Shown here piece by piece: positions 36,210-46,208 of a stretch of DNA of 64,000 nt (within the stretch, counting starts at the first letter, position 1; each line of letters begins with the position of its first letter). The notes below the pieces were generated by a model. It saw only the letters and a program-made list of their open reading frames with translations. It was not told where the DNA came from and did no database searches. The stretch is from Flavobacterium sp. UBA7680 (GTDB lineage Bacteria > Bacteroidota > Bacteroidia > Flavobacteriales > Flavobacteriaceae). A program made the translations under genes and the position numbers. The stretch is taken from NCBI RefSeq assembly GCF_002482975.1, contig NZ_DLHA01000054.1:1-64000 (forward strand), written 5' to 3'.

Positions 36210-37841
36210 ATGAAAACAAAAAAAATATTTTACACGGTTCTTATGATCGCATTGCCATTTGTTTGGACTAGTTGTAGTGATCTTTTAGATGTTGAACCAG
36301 AAGATCAAATCACAAAAGAGAATTTTTATAAATCAGAATCCGATTTTCAGTCGGCAACAGGCCCGCTTTACAACAGAGTTTGGTTTGATTTTAATGATAA
36401 ATTCTATTACGGTTTAGGCGACGGACGTTCAGATAATTTGTACGCACCTTATTCTGATTACGTTTATCCGTTTACAGATTTATCTGAAACAGGATTAACA
36501 GGACCTTTAGTTTCGGCTTGGGGATCTTTATACAATGTTGTACAGCAGTCGAATAACGTTATTATCGGAATTTCTGATAGTAAAGTAGACGGAAGCGTTA
36601 AAAACAAATACATTGCCGAAGCACGTTTTATGAGAGGAACCGCCTATTGGTATTTAGCCTCTTTATGGGGAGATGTAATTATTTCTACAGACCCGAGAGA
36701 ATTGGTTAAAAATCCAATTGTAAACAAAAATCCATTAAAAGATGTGTACGAATTTGCCATTCGCGATTTAGAATTTGCAGCAAAATATCTGCCTGAAACT
36801 GCAGGACAAGCCGGACGTTTAACAAAATACAGTGCATTCGGAATGTTGTCTCGTGTTTACCTATCATATTCGGGAGTAAGCGATAACCCAAACAGCGGAA
36901 CAAGAAACCAGCAATATTTAGATCTAGCTAAAAAAGCGGCCGAAAAAGTAATCAATTCAGGTCCATACAGTCTAATGACAAACTATGCCGATTTATTTAT
37001 GATAGATAACAACAACAATACCGAATCGATGTTTGCCTTGCAATGGGTTCCAAACGGAGATTATGGAGTTATTAATACACATCAGGCTTATTTTGCTTTA
37101 GGTTCTGATATTACAGGAGATGACGCCGCTTGGGGTTACTGGACAAGAGCTTCGAATGATGTTTTAAGAGAATACGAATCAAAAGACCTTCGCCGTAAAG
37201 CAACTTGGATGGGCGATGATGATTTCTACCCAGAAATCAATAAATCAAACGGAGGTTATACAGTTGATCATGCAAAAGAGTTCTTAACCGTAAAAAAAGG
37301 AGTTGTAGGTTCTACAAAAGACAATTCTAAAATTAGTCGTATGAACTCCGCTTTAAATACTTACATGTTACGTTTAGGTGAAGTGTATTTAAATTATGCC
37401 GAAGCGGCTTTAGGAAACAACGCTTCAACAGCAGATGCACTTGCTTTAGATGGCGTAAACAAACTTCGTGTTCGTGCAGGTCTTGATCCAAAAACGACTT
37501 TAACTTATGCCGATATCATTCACGAAAGAAGAGTTGAGTTAGCAATGGAAGGACAATATTGGTACGATTTAGTGAGACGTGCTTATTACAAACAGCAGGA
37601 AGTTATCAACTACGTAACGGCACAAAACCGTGGAACAATTGAGCCAATTCTTTACGATTCGGCAACAAATACCTTATCTATAGATCCGGCAAGAAGCAGC
37701 AGTCCGCGTTCAATTGGCGTAATCGATGCTACAATTTTCCTTCTTCCTTATCCGGAATCAGAACTGGTTCAGAATCCGTTGTTGAGAGAAAATCCGGTTC
37801 CGTATCAATTTACAGAAGAAAAAATAACAGACTTGTTCTAG
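36210..37841 (+). CDS. SusD/RagB-like glycan-binding lipoprotein (xylan locus)
   Basis: This 543-residue lipoprotein has lipobox VWTSC (Cys22). The following SDLLDVEPED is acidic, fitting a Flavobacterium surface-export signal. The N-terminal SusD motif (LDVEPEDQITKENFY) and the TPR-like helical body are present, with YIAEARFMRGTAYWYLA and the C-terminal ERRVELAMEGQYWYDLVR. SusD proteins cap the SusC barrel on the cell surface and bind the glycan. It is paired with the SusC encoded 12 bp upstream, and the context predicts xylan or xylo-oligosaccharide binding. Confidence 0.95.
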   Translation: MKTKKIFYTVLMIALPFVWTSCSDLLDVEPEDQITKENFYKSESDFQSATGPLYNRVWFDFNDKFYYGLGDGRSDNLYAPYSDYVYPFTDLSETGLTGPLVSAWGSLYNVVQQSNNVIIGISDSKVDGSVKNKYIAEARFMRGTAYWYLASLWGDVIISTDPRELVKNPIVNKNPLKDVYEFAIRDLEFAAKYLPETAGQAGRLTKYSAFGMLSRVYLSYSGVSDNPNSGTRNQQYLDLAKKAAEKVINSGPYSLMTNYADLFMIDNNNNTESMFALQWVPNGDYGVINTHQAYFALGSDITGDDAAWGYWTRASNDVLREYESKDLRRKATWMGDDDFYPEINKSNGGYTVDHAKEFLTVKKGVVGSTKDNSKISRMNSALNTYMLRLGEVYLNYAEAALGNNASTADALALDGVNKLRVRAGLDPKTTLTYADIIHERRVELAMEGQYWYDLVRRAYYKQQEVINYVTAQNRGTIEPILYDSATNTLSIDPARSSSPRSIGVIDATIFLLPYPESELVQNPLLRENPVPYQFTEEKITDLF

Positions 37842-37875
37842 TATTTTGAAAAACAACAATCTAAAAAATATTAAT

Positions 37876-39243
37876 ATGAAATATATTTTAAATAAAAAAT
37901 ATTGGGCACCCATCGCACTGCTGGGAATAATGTTCTTTAGTACGCTATTTACTTCTTGTGATAATAACGATTCTGAAGGCGGAACCATAACCATTTCAAA
38001 AGTTTTTCTGGAAGATGTAAATTCAACCGTTCCGGATAGAGAAGTGACTTTTGCCCGTTTAGGACAAGCTTTGCGTATACAAGGTTCTGGTTTTACAGGC
38101 TTAAAAAGAGTATACATCAACGGATATCAAACTTATTTTAATGTAGTTTTTGTATCCGATAATTCAATGCTGATCAATGTTTCTGCCGATACTCCAATTT
38201 TAGAAGCAGATCCATCCGTAAGAAACACGATTCGATTTGTAAACGATAATAATGAAACTACATTTTCATTTGAAATTCGTTCAGGAAAACCAGCAATCAC
38301 AAACATTTCAAACACAATGCCTAATGCAGGAGAAACCATTACCGTTTCCGGAACTGGTTTAACCGAAGTAAGCAAAGTAGTTTTTCCTGGAAATATCGAA
38401 GTATCAACAGGAATTACTTCAGATGAAGACGGTGATTTTTTTACAGTTGCAGTGCCAAATGGCGTTTCAGACAACGGAGGTTCATTATTCGTTCAGACTT
38501 CAAACGGAGGCGTTTATTCTCCGGCTTATTTCAACTTTAAAAAAGGTGTTTTATTAGATTTTGACGGAAGAGGACAACACGGATATTGGGGAACTTCAAC
38601 CAGTATGATTCAGCCAGAAGATTTAGCATCACTTGCTTTAGGAACAGGAAATATTTCGCAAGGCAAATATGTACCGCACCGTCCGGCAAGAATTGCTTCT
38701 TTTGATGCTGCCAAAAACCGCTGCTCAGAAGTTTGGACAGCAGGAAACGGAGTCGATAACTGGAGAACACAATTAACGCCTTATATTCCGGCAAGCACGC
38801 CGCTTGACAAAGTAGCATTACAATTTGATGTTTACGTTCCCGATGTTTGGAAAGATTCTGGATTCTTAAAAATATGCATGGTCAATAATTTTAATGGAGG
38901 AGAATGGACAGGAGCTGTTTATAATTATGTTCCTTGGATTGTTGACGGAAAATCGGTTGCTTTTCAAACCACAGGATGGACAACGGTTACTATTCCTCTA
39001 AATAAATTTTATGCATGGTCTAAAGAAGCATTCACTTTTGAAACAGTTTTAGCATATCGTGAAGCTGCAACGTATCAAAACTTTGGTTTTTTCTTTGAAA
39101 ACTCTGATGTAAAACTAAAAGACGTTACAGGAACTGCAAGTGAAGTAGAATTTGCTTCAAAACCAACTTCAGTAAAAGTGTACACAGACAACTGGAGAAT
39201 AGTATCCTTAGATACTCCGGTTTACAATGATTTTGCTAACTAA
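37876..39243 (+). CDS. IPT/TIG-domain surface glycan-binding protein (SGBP, XusE-like)
   Basis: This 455-residue lipoprotein has lipobox TSC (Cys28), followed by DNNDSEGG, an acidic surface-export-like signal. Two or more TIG/IPT beta-sandwich domains follow, for example from KVFLEDV to LRIQGSGFTGLKRVYING, and then NTMPNAGETITVSGTG. The C-terminal binding domain begins LLDFDGRGQHGYWGTS, as in SGBPs of Bacteroidota hemicellulose loci. I start at ATG 37876, since the frame upstream begins only with TTG. It should help retain xylan chains at the surface for the SusCD complex. It is located between susD (34 bp) and the GH10 gene (12 bp), the usual XusE position. Confidence 0.9.
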   Translation: MKYILNKKYWAPIALLGIMFFSTLFTSCDNNDSEGGTITISKVFLEDVNSTVPDREVTFARLGQALRIQGSGFTGLKRVYINGYQTYFNVVFVSDNSMLINVSADTPILEADPSVRNTIRFVNDNNETTFSFEIRSGKPAITNISNTMPNAGETITVSGTGLTEVSKVVFPGNIEVSTGITSDEDGDFFTVAVPNGVSDNGGSLFVQTSNGGVYSPAYFNFKKGVLLDFDGRGQHGYWGTSTSMIQPEDLASLALGTGNISQGKYVPHRPARIASFDAAKNRCSEVWTAGNGVDNWRTQLTPYIPASTPLDKVALQFDVYVPDVWKDSGFLKICMVNNFNGGEWTGAVYNYVPWIVDGKSVAFQTTGWTTVTIPLNKFYAWSKEAFTFETVLAYREAATYQNFGFFFENSDVKLKDVTGTASEVEFASKPTSVKVYTDNWRIVSLDTPVYNDFAN

Positions 39244-39255
39244 AAAAACACCAAA

Positions 39256-41454
39256 ATGAAATATAAATATATAATACCAGTAATTGCTTCATCCTTAATG
39301 CTTCTGGCATCTTGTGATGATAATTTAATGGAATGGGAAAAAGACCCTGAGCATGGCGAGGTAACAGGAGCTGAACTTCCATTAGAATTAGTAGAAAAAA
39401 TAAGCCGATACGATAACCTTAAAACGTACACAGATTTTGTTTTAGGAAACGGAATTGGTGCCGATTTATACTTAACTGACGCAGCGTACCGCAAAATTGT
39501 AAACGACAACTTTGATGAGGTTACGCCGGGTTATGAAATGAAACACGGCGCAATGGTAAACTCAAAAGGTGAAATTAATTTTACTAAAGTAGATGCCTTT
39601 ATTGCTGAAACAAAAAAAGCTGGATTAACAGTTTTTGGACATACTTTGGTTTGGCATTCCAACCAAAATGCGAGTTATTTAAATAGTATAATTGCGCCAA
39701 CTGTAATTCCCGGTTCAAGCGGAACCAATACATTAGATGTTGCAGGTTTAAAAAACGGAACATTTACAAATTGGGCAAGAAATAATCCCGGAAAAGGAAT
39801 TGCTATTGCAGCAAATGAAGGGCTTGCAACGGGTTCACAGGCTATTAAATTAGAATCTAGCGCAACATCTTCAGCACCATATAATCTGCAATTGACCTCT
39901 CCGGATGTATCCATTGTAAGCGGTCATAATTACGAGATTTCTTTCTACATTAAATCTGATGTAACAGGAAAAGGACGTATTTCTTTCAATGCTTCCTTAA
40001 CCAACCAATATCCGTATAAAGACTGGTTCAGCACAGGCGGATCCTGGACAGAAGCTTTTGCAACAACATCAGCATGGCAGCAGGTTAAAATTAAATTAGC
40101 TCCCGGAGATTTTGTTGGCGGAAGCACCAATTTCAAATTCAATATCGATTTAGGATATCTGCCAAATGTGACGTATTTAATTGATGTAAATACGATTGCA
40201 GTTGTAGATCTTGATGCCGCAGCCACAGTTACAAATTTGGTTGCCAATGGTAATTTTAATGCAGGTATCAGCGGATGGTCAAAATACAACGGTGCTAATG
40301 ATGCTTTAAGTGCTGCAGGCGCGGCCGATGCATATGAAGGAAACGGAGCGATGAAAGTGGTAAACGCAACTTCGGATGCGGCAAATCAATGGAAAACTCA
40401 AATTCATGCTGATTTTACTTCAACCTTCACTTCTGGAAAAGAATATACCATTTCGTATATGATTCGTTCTGAAGCAACTGGTTCTGTAAGATGTTCAACA
40501 ACAGGAACAACAGCTCATTATCAGGGAGATCAGGCAACAACGCCAAGTTGGAAATTAGTGGAATGGAAATTTACCGGAAATGGAACCGAAACAGGTTTAA
40601 ACTTTGATTTAGGTGGAGCAGCAGGAACCTATTATATCGACAATGTTTCAGTAACGGACGGATCATCTGGCGGAGGCCCAACAGCACCAATAACCATCAA
40701 TAAAACCGAAGCCGAAAAAACAAAAATCATTGGCGATGCAATGACTGACTGGGTTTCTAAAATGATGACACATTACAAAACAAGCGTTTTTGCTTGGGAT
40801 GTTGTAAACGAACCAATGAAAGAAGATGGAACATTAAGAACAGGAAATGAAGGCGATACCGCAGCAGATTTTTTCTCTTGGATAAAATACCTAGGAAAAG
40901 ATTATGCAGTAACAGCTTTTAAACTGGCGCGTCAATATGGAAATGCAACAGACAAACTTTTCATCAACGATTATAATTTAGAATCAAGATTAGACAAATG
41001 CGACGGATTGATTCAATATGTGGAATATATCGAAAGTCAAGGCGGAAAAGTTGACGGAATAGGAACACAGATGCACATAGGTCTAAATACAGATAAAGAT
41101 AAAATTGCCCAAATGTTCCAAAAACTGGCAGCTACAGGAAAATTGATTAAAATTTCTGAGTTAGATGTGAGATTAGGAACAAATGCGCCAACCGTTGCGC
41201 AGCAAGCTTCGCAAGCAGAAATGTATCAATATGTGGTAGATATGTATAAAAAACATATTCCGGCAGCGCAGCAATACGGTATTACAGTTTGGGGAGTTTC
41301 TGATAACTCTAAGGAACATGAATTTTGGCTTCCGGACGAAGCACCAAATCTTTGGGATGCAAATTACGTTCGTAAACACGCCTATAAAGGAACTGCTGAT
41401 GGTCTTGCAGGAAAAGATGTAAGTAAAGACTTTTCAGGAGAGTTGGTTAAGTAA
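39256..41454 (+). CDS. Surface GH10 xylanase with two CBMs inserted in the catalytic domain
   Basis: This 732-residue lipoprotein has lipobox LLASC (Cys20), followed by DDNLMEWEKD, again acidic. The GH10 barrel starts at about 45 and runs through GHTLVWHSNQ (128-137). It is interrupted by two tandem beta-sandwich modules of CBM4/9 type (about 150-315 and 325-468). It resumes at about 480 with acid/base Glu519 (WDVVNEP) and nucleophile Glu635 (ISELDVRL). The same architecture is known in Bacteroides and Prevotella Xyn10C-type surface endoxylanases encoded beside SusCD. The enzyme would cut long xylan at the cell surface. It is the last gene of the SusC-SusD-SGBP operon and is followed by a terminator-like hairpin. 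Confidence 0.93.
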   Translation: MKYKYIIPVIASSLMLLASCDDNLMEWEKDPEHGEVTGAELPLELVEKISRYDNLKTYTDFVLGNGIGADLYLTDAAYRKIVNDNFDEVTPGYEMKHGAMVNSKGEINFTKVDAFIAETKKAGLTVFGHTLVWHSNQNASYLNSIIAPTVIPGSSGTNTLDVAGLKNGTFTNWARNNPGKGIAIAANEGLATGSQAIKLESSATSSAPYNLQLTSPDVSIVSGHNYEISFYIKSDVTGKGRISFNASLTNQYPYKDWFSTGGSWTEAFATTSAWQQVKIKLAPGDFVGGSTNFKFNIDLGYLPNVTYLIDVNTIAVVDLDAAATVTNLVANGNFNAGISGWSKYNGANDALSAAGAADAYEGNGAMKVVNATSDAANQWKTQIHADFTSTFTSGKEYTISYMIRSEATGSVRCSTTGTTAHYQGDQATTPSWKLVEWKFTGNGTETGLNFDLGGAAGTYYIDNVSVTDGSSGGGPTAPITINKTEAEKTKIIGDAMTDWVSKMMTHYKTSVFAWDVVNEPMKEDGTLRTGNEGDTAADFFSWIKYLGKDYAVTAFKLARQYGNATDKLFINDYNLESRLDKCDGLIQYVEYIESQGGKVDGIGTQMHIGLNTDKDKIAQMFQKLAATGKLIKISELDVRLGTNAPTVAQQASQAEMYQYVVDMYKKHIPAAQQYGITVWGVSDNSKEHEFWLPDEAPNLWDANYVRKHAYKGTADGLAGKDVSKDFSGELVK

Positions 41455-41469
41455 GTTAAGTGTAGTCTT

Positions 41470-41520
41470 AATCCATAATATGAATCTGAAAGGATTTGTA
41501 TTATGGATTATTTGTTTTTA
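41470..41520 (+). terminator. Terminator or attenuator after the GH10 gene
   Basis: An 11-bp stem (41470-41480, AATCCATAATA, with 41499-41509) is extended by further GAATC/GATT pairing in the loop and followed by T-rich sequence. It ends 17 bases before the next start codon, so it may act as an attenuator if the downstream genes share the transcript. Confidence 0.7.
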
Positions 41521-41536
41521 ATTTTAAAAGAATCAG

Positions 41537-43165
41537 ATGTTTACGTTCCCAAAAAATACAATTGTTATACTGTTTTTTGCTTTTTTACAATTCGGATATG
41601 CTCAGGAAAAAATACCGCATCTTCAAAAAAAAGGAAATAAAACACAGCTCATTGTCAACGACAAACCTTTCATTATTCGCGGTGGGGAATTAGGAAATTC
41701 TTCGGCAACAACTATGGAAAGTATGGAGCCTATTTGGGAAAAGCTAACCGACATGAACCTCAACACAGTTTTAACGCCAATTTATTGGGAATTAATAGAA
41801 AAGGAGGAAGGTAAATTTGATTTTTCGCTAGTAGATGATTTGATTCTGAGAGCCCGAAAAGAAAACCTAAAACTAGTATTTCTTTGGTTTGGATCATGGA
41901 AAAACAGTATGTCAAGCTACGCACCGGAATGGGTAAAACTGAATCAGAAAAAATATCCAAGAATAAAAGACGACAAAAATAAAAGCCATGAAATTCTAAC
42001 GCCTTTTAGCGAAGAAAACCTGCAAGCCGACTTAAAAGCTTTTGAAAAGCTAATGTTCCATATTAAGGATTTCGACCAAAAAGAGCAAACCGTCATTATG
42101 GTTCAGGTTGAAAACGAAATCGGGATGCTGCCAACGGCACGCGATTATCATCCGTTAGCCAATGAAGCTTTCAAAAAAGAAGTTCCAAAAGAATTCATCC
42201 AATATTTACAGAAAAATAAAGAAAAACTAGTTCCGGAATTCTCAGCAATCTGGGAGAAAAACGGATTTAAAACAACAGGAAACTGGGAAGAAATCTTCGG
42301 AAAAAGCCTCCAAACCGATGAAATTTTTATGGCCTGGTATTTCTCAAAATTCACCAATACCATTGCCAAAGCCGGAAAAGACGCTTACCCAATTCCGATG
42401 TTTGTAAACGCAGCCTTAAACGCTCCAGAAAAGAAACCCGGAGAATATCCAAGCGCAGGTCCGTTGCCGCACCTAATGGATGTTTGGAAAGCAGCCGGAA
42501 ACGCCATAGATTTCCTTTCCCCCGATTTTTATAATCCATCATTCAAGCAATGGAATGATTTGTTTACCCGACAAGGCGATCCGTTATTTATTCCCGAACA
42601 CCGTTTTGATGAAACCGCACCGTTTAAAGGTTTATACGCAATTGGACATTATGAAGCCATTGGTTTTTCGCCTTTCTCCATAGAATCTGTGATCGATGCC
42701 AAAAAAGAACCACTAGGAAAAATTTATGATTTAGTAGAGCAGTTAACCCCAGTTATTGAAGCCAATAAAGGACAAGGAAAAATTGATGGAGTTCTATTAG
42801 ACAAGGAAAATAATACACAAATAGTCAATCTAGGAAATTACGAATTTACCTTTAAACACGATTACACTTTAAATTGGTCCGAAGGTGCAAAAGCAGAAAC
42901 TTGGCCAACATCCAGCGCCACAATTATAGAAATTTCACCCGATGAATTTTACATTGCAGGTTCTGGAATTGTGGTAACTTTTAAACCTTTAAAAAATAAA
43001 AACGCAAACGCAGGAATATTAAAAACAGATCAAGGAAAATTTGAAAACGAAAAATGGAGAACCATCCGACATTTCAACGGAGACCAAACCCATCAAGGAA
43101 GACACCTGAGAATTTCAGTAGGGGATTACGAAATTCAAAAAATAAAACTATACATTTATGAGTGA
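41537..43165 (+). CDS. GH35-like glycoside hydrolase (DUF5597 type), probable beta-galactosidase
   Basis: This 542-residue protein has a signal peptide (QFGYA-Q near residue 23). A TIM barrel of the GH35/GH42 clan follows, with PFIIRGGELGNSS, LNTVLTPIYWELIEKEEG and the acid/base segment MVQVENEIG (Glu194 by analogy). IPEHRF (Glu354) is a candidate nucleophile region. A C-terminal beta domain of DUF5597 type lies beyond about 390. The family is annotated as beta-galactosidase. In a xylan locus it could remove terminal galactose from complex arabinoxylan side chains, but the substrate is not shown by sequence. It should be periplasmic. Confidence 0.8.
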   Translation: MFTFPKNTIVILFFAFLQFGYAQEKIPHLQKKGNKTQLIVNDKPFIIRGGELGNSSATTMESMEPIWEKLTDMNLNTVLTPIYWELIEKEEGKFDFSLVDDLILRARKENLKLVFLWFGSWKNSMSSYAPEWVKLNQKKYPRIKDDKNKSHEILTPFSEENLQADLKAFEKLMFHIKDFDQKEQTVIMVQVENEIGMLPTARDYHPLANEAFKKEVPKEFIQYLQKNKEKLVPEFSAIWEKNGFKTTGNWEEIFGKSLQTDEIFMAWYFSKFTNTIAKAGKDAYPIPMFVNAALNAPEKKPGEYPSAGPLPHLMDVWKAAGNAIDFLSPDFYNPSFKQWNDLFTRQGDPLFIPEHRFDETAPFKGLYAIGHYEAIGFSPFSIESVIDAKKEPLGKIYDLVEQLTPVIEANKGQGKIDGVLLDKENNTQIVNLGNYEFTFKHDYTLNWSEGAKAETWPTSSATIIEISPDEFYIAGSGIVVTFKPLKNKNANAGILKTDQGKFENEKWRTIRHFNGDQTHQGRHLRISVGDYEIQKIKLYIYE

Positions 43166-43250
43166 TTTAATTCAACACTAATTGCACGAATTTGCACAAA
43201 TTATTTTTATACAAATAAAAAATCTGCATAATCTGCGTGAAAATTTTTTA

Positions 43251-43360
43251 GCCACAGATTAACACAGATTAAAAAGATTTTTTAAAATTAATCAGTGATA
43301 ATCTTTTAATCTGTGGCAAAAAAAATCAGCGTTAACCAGTATAATCCGTGTCATCAGTGG
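43251..43360. repeat. D-type palindromic repeat, copy 1
   Basis: GCCACAGATTAACACAGATT (43251-43270) pairs with AATCTTTTAATCTGTGGC (43301-43318). It is followed by AATCCGTGTCATCAGTGGGC, wording shared with the inverted repeat at 17916-18039. Confidence 0.82.
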
Positions 43361-43382
43361 GCTAAAAAATAAATAAGATCAA

Positions 43383-45290
43383 ATGAAAAAAATAATACTA
43401 GCAATACTTATAGTTTTCAATGCCAATGCTCAAATAAAACTCCCAAGACTAATAAGCGACGGAATGATATTACAACGCGATACAAAAGTCAATATCTGGG
43501 GCTGGGCGTCACCAAAAGAAAAAATAGAACTCGATTTCAACCACAAAACATATAAAGCCACTACAGCCGAAGACGGAAAATGGCTCATTCAGCTTCCATC
43601 ACAAAAAGCAGGCGGATCTTATGAAATGACTTTAAAAGCATCCAACACAATCACCCTGAAAAATATACTTTTTGGAGACGTTTGGGTTTGTTCCGGTCAA
43701 TCGAATATGCAGCTGTCAATGGAACGACTTAAATATAAATACCAGGATTATATCGTTAAAGCAGAGAATCCGAACATCAGACAATTTCTAGTTCCCAATC
43801 AATATTTTTTTGAAAGAGAAAATACCGATTTTTCTTCGGGAGAATGGATTGCAGCAAACCCAAACAGCGTTTTGAAATTCTCTGGAGTTGCTTATTTTTT
43901 TGCTTTAGAAATCTATGAAAAATACCAAATTCCGATTGGAATAATCAATTCTTCTTTAGGAGGTTCTCCGGCAGAAGCCTGGATCAGCGAAGAAAACATT
44001 AAAAAGTTTCCGGATCATTATCAGGAATATTTAAAGTTTAAAGATGGAAGTCTCGAAAAACAAATTGACGAAAACGACGATAAAGTAAGTTCAGACTGGG
44101 ATAAATTATTAGACGAAACAGATCCTGGACTAAAAAATAAATGGGCAGCTGAAATCGATAATTTTGATTGGAAAACCATGAACGTTCCCGGTTATTGGGC
44201 AGACGGTGAACTCGGAAATATAAACGGCTCGGTTTGGTTTAAAAAGGAATTTACGCTGGAAAAAATAAAAGAAAATCAGGCTAAAATTATTTTAGGAAGA
44301 ATAGTCGATGCCGATTCGGTTTTTGTAAACGGACATTTTGTAGGTACAACTTCCTATCAATATCCGCCAAGAATTTATTCTTTTGATGCCAATATTTTAA
44401 AAGAAGGAAAAAACGAAATTACCGTTCGCGTAATCAGTAATTCAGGCAAAGGCGGTTTTGTATTTGATAAACCCTATGAGCTAATCAATGGCGATCAAAC
44501 CATCGATTTAAAAGGAATCTGGAAATACAAATTAGGTTCAAAAATGTTACCGCTTCCGGCACAGACTTTTGTCAGATTAAAACCAGTCGGACTTTATAAT
44601 GCCATGATTGCGCCTCTTAAAAATTATTCGATAAAAGGTGTGCTTTGGTATCAGGGCGAATCGAGTACCAAAAAGCCATCAGAATATTTTCCTTTAATGG
44701 AAACCTTAATTGCGAACTGGCGCGCCCAATGGAAACAGGAAAAATTGCCTTTTTTATTCGTTCAGCTTGCCAATTATATGGAAACAAAATCAGAACCAGT
44801 CGAAAGTAATTGGGCAGCTTTAAGGCAACAGCAGTTGAATACGCTAAAAGTTCCAAACACAGGAATGGCGGTAATAATTGATGTAGGAGAGTGGAATGAC
44901 ATTCATCCTTTAAATAAATACGATGTCGGGAAAAGATTATCGCTTCAGGCAAGAAAATTGGTTTACGGCGAGAAAAACTTAATCGCTTCGGGACCGATTT
45001 TTAAAGCAATAAAAAAAGACGGAAACAAGTTAATCTTAAGTTTTTCAGATGTTGGAACAGGATTACAAATCAAAACCGGAAATGAATTAAAAGAATTTGC
45101 AATTGCTGGAAATGATGGAAAATTTGTTTGGGCAAAAGCCATTATCGACGGCGATAAAGTTATCGTGAGTAATGATTCAATTGCAGATCCTGTAAAAGTA
45201 AGATACGCTTGGGCAGATAATCCGGCTGAAGCCAATTTATACAATAAAGAAAATTTGCCTGCGTCGCCTTTTGAAGCAGATATTAAATAA
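43383..45290 (+). CDS. SGNH sialate O-acetylesterase-like carbohydrate esterase
   Basis: This 635-residue protein has a short signal peptide (NANA-Q near residue 17). An N-terminal beta domain precedes the SGNH core: nucleophile Ser107 in CSGQSNMQ, later WYQGESS, and the His/Asp region DIHPLNKYDVGK. Between the parts of the esterase there is an inserted jelly-roll of GH2 sugar-binding type (about 255-380, VPGYWADGELGN, DADSVFVNGHFVG, LKEGKNEITVRV). This is the long sialate-O-acetylesterase-like type; some relatives deacetylate xylan or xyloglucan oligosaccharides. In this locus an acetyl-xylan esterase role is most likely (inference). It should be periplasmic. Confidence 0.86.
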   Translation: MKKIILAILIVFNANAQIKLPRLISDGMILQRDTKVNIWGWASPKEKIELDFNHKTYKATTAEDGKWLIQLPSQKAGGSYEMTLKASNTITLKNILFGDVWVCSGQSNMQLSMERLKYKYQDYIVKAENPNIRQFLVPNQYFFERENTDFSSGEWIAANPNSVLKFSGVAYFFALEIYEKYQIPIGIINSSLGGSPAEAWISEENIKKFPDHYQEYLKFKDGSLEKQIDENDDKVSSDWDKLLDETDPGLKNKWAAEIDNFDWKTMNVPGYWADGELGNINGSVWFKKEFTLEKIKENQAKIILGRIVDADSVFVNGHFVGTTSYQYPPRIYSFDANILKEGKNEITVRVISNSGKGGFVFDKPYELINGDQTIDLKGIWKYKLGSKMLPLPAQTFVRLKPVGLYNAMIAPLKNYSIKGVLWYQGESSTKKPSEYFPLMETLIANWRAQWKQEKLPFLFVQLANYMETKSEPVESNWAALRQQQLNTLKVPNTGMAVIIDVGEWNDIHPLNKYDVGKRLSLQARKLVYGEKNLIASGPIFKAIKKDGNKLILSFSDVGTGLQIKTGNELKEFAIAGNDGKFVWAKAIIDGDKVIVSNDSIADPVKVRYAWADNPAEANLYNKENLPASPFEADIK

Positions 45291-45313
45291 TTTTTTAAAT
45301 CCATTTTTTATTC

Positions 45314-45400
45314 TGTAGAGACGCACAGCAGTGCGTCTAACACAACGTAACCACAACGTATACCACTTTGCGCATAAGACGCACTGCTGTGCGTCTCTAC
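45314..45400. repeat. B-type composite repeat, left of the hexapeptide-repeat gene
   Basis: Two B palindromes in inverted orientation (TGTAGAGACGCACAGCAGTG at 45314 and AAGACGCACTGCTGTGCGTC at 45376) flank ACACAACGTAACC and CTTTGCGCATAA. The same composite recurs at 46374-46470. Confidence 0.88.
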
Positions 45401-45535
45401 GGATATACTTTGTGTTTATTTATCATTTTTTTTCATCTGAAAACCTTTGGTTTATTTTACTAAATAGTAAAAATCGAATTTTTGAAAATCTTATCTTTAT
45501 AAAATTAAATAAAGCATTTTTAAATCAATACAATA

Positions 45536-46147
45536 ATGATAAAGCCAATCGATTTTATAGAAAACTTTGATTTTTACTTTCCAGATTATATAACTACTGC
45601 ACCTTGGAATATTGTCAACGAACTGGATAAAATACTTTTAGAAAAATTAAAACTTCTTTCAGCTGATTATAAAATAGAAGGGACAATTGCGATACATAAA
45701 ACAGTCGTAATCGAAGAAGGCGTAACCTTAAAAGGAACAATCATCATTTCAGAAAATTGTTATATTGGTGCGCACGCTTATTTGCGCGGCCCAATATTAT
45801 TTGGTAAATCTGTAAAAATAGGTCCGGGTTCAGAAATAAAACAATCGTTTATTTCTGATAATTCGGCTGTTGCACATTTTAATTATATAGGAAACAGCCT
45901 GATTGGTCAAAACATAAATTTTGAAGCAGGTTCTATTTGTGCCAATCATTACAACGAAAGAAAAAATAAAAACATTTCGGTTAAATACAAAGACAATATT
46001 ATCAATACTCATTCAGACAAATTTGGATCGTTGTTAGGAGATAATTCTAAAGTTGGTGCGAATGCGGTTTTATCGCCAGGGACAATTTTAGATAGAAATA
46101 GTATTGTAAAAAGATTACAGTTGATTGAGCAATTGGTTGAGGAATAA
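45536..46147 (+). CDS. Left-handed beta-helix (hexapeptide-repeat) acyltransferase-like protein
   Basis: This 203-residue protein has no signal peptide. Hexapeptide repeats start at about residue 50 (IEGTIAIHKTVVIEEGVTL, GPILFGKSVKIGPGSEI, VGANAVLSPGTILDRNS) and give a left-handed beta helix. It resembles the C-terminal part of sugar-nucleotidyltransferases/GlmU and other acetyltransferases. The N-terminal 45 residues are a short helical lead-in without a nucleotidyltransferase domain. The substrate is unknown. It has no obvious role in glycan breakdown and is bracketed by two copies of a B-type composite repeat, so it may be a passenger between the two loci. Confidence 0.78.
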   Translation: MIKPIDFIENFDFYFPDYITTAPWNIVNELDKILLEKLKLLSADYKIEGTIAIHKTVVIEEGVTLKGTIIISENCYIGAHAYLRGPILFGKSVKIGPGSEIKQSFISDNSAVAHFNYIGNSLIGQNINFEAGSICANHYNERKNKNISVKYKDNIINTHSDKFGSLLGDNSKVGANAVLSPGTILDRNSIVKRLQLIEQLVEE

Positions 46148-46208
46148 CTTTGTGTAGACGCACTGCTGTGCGTCTCTACAGATATACTTTGTGTTGATAT
46201 TTTTTTTA

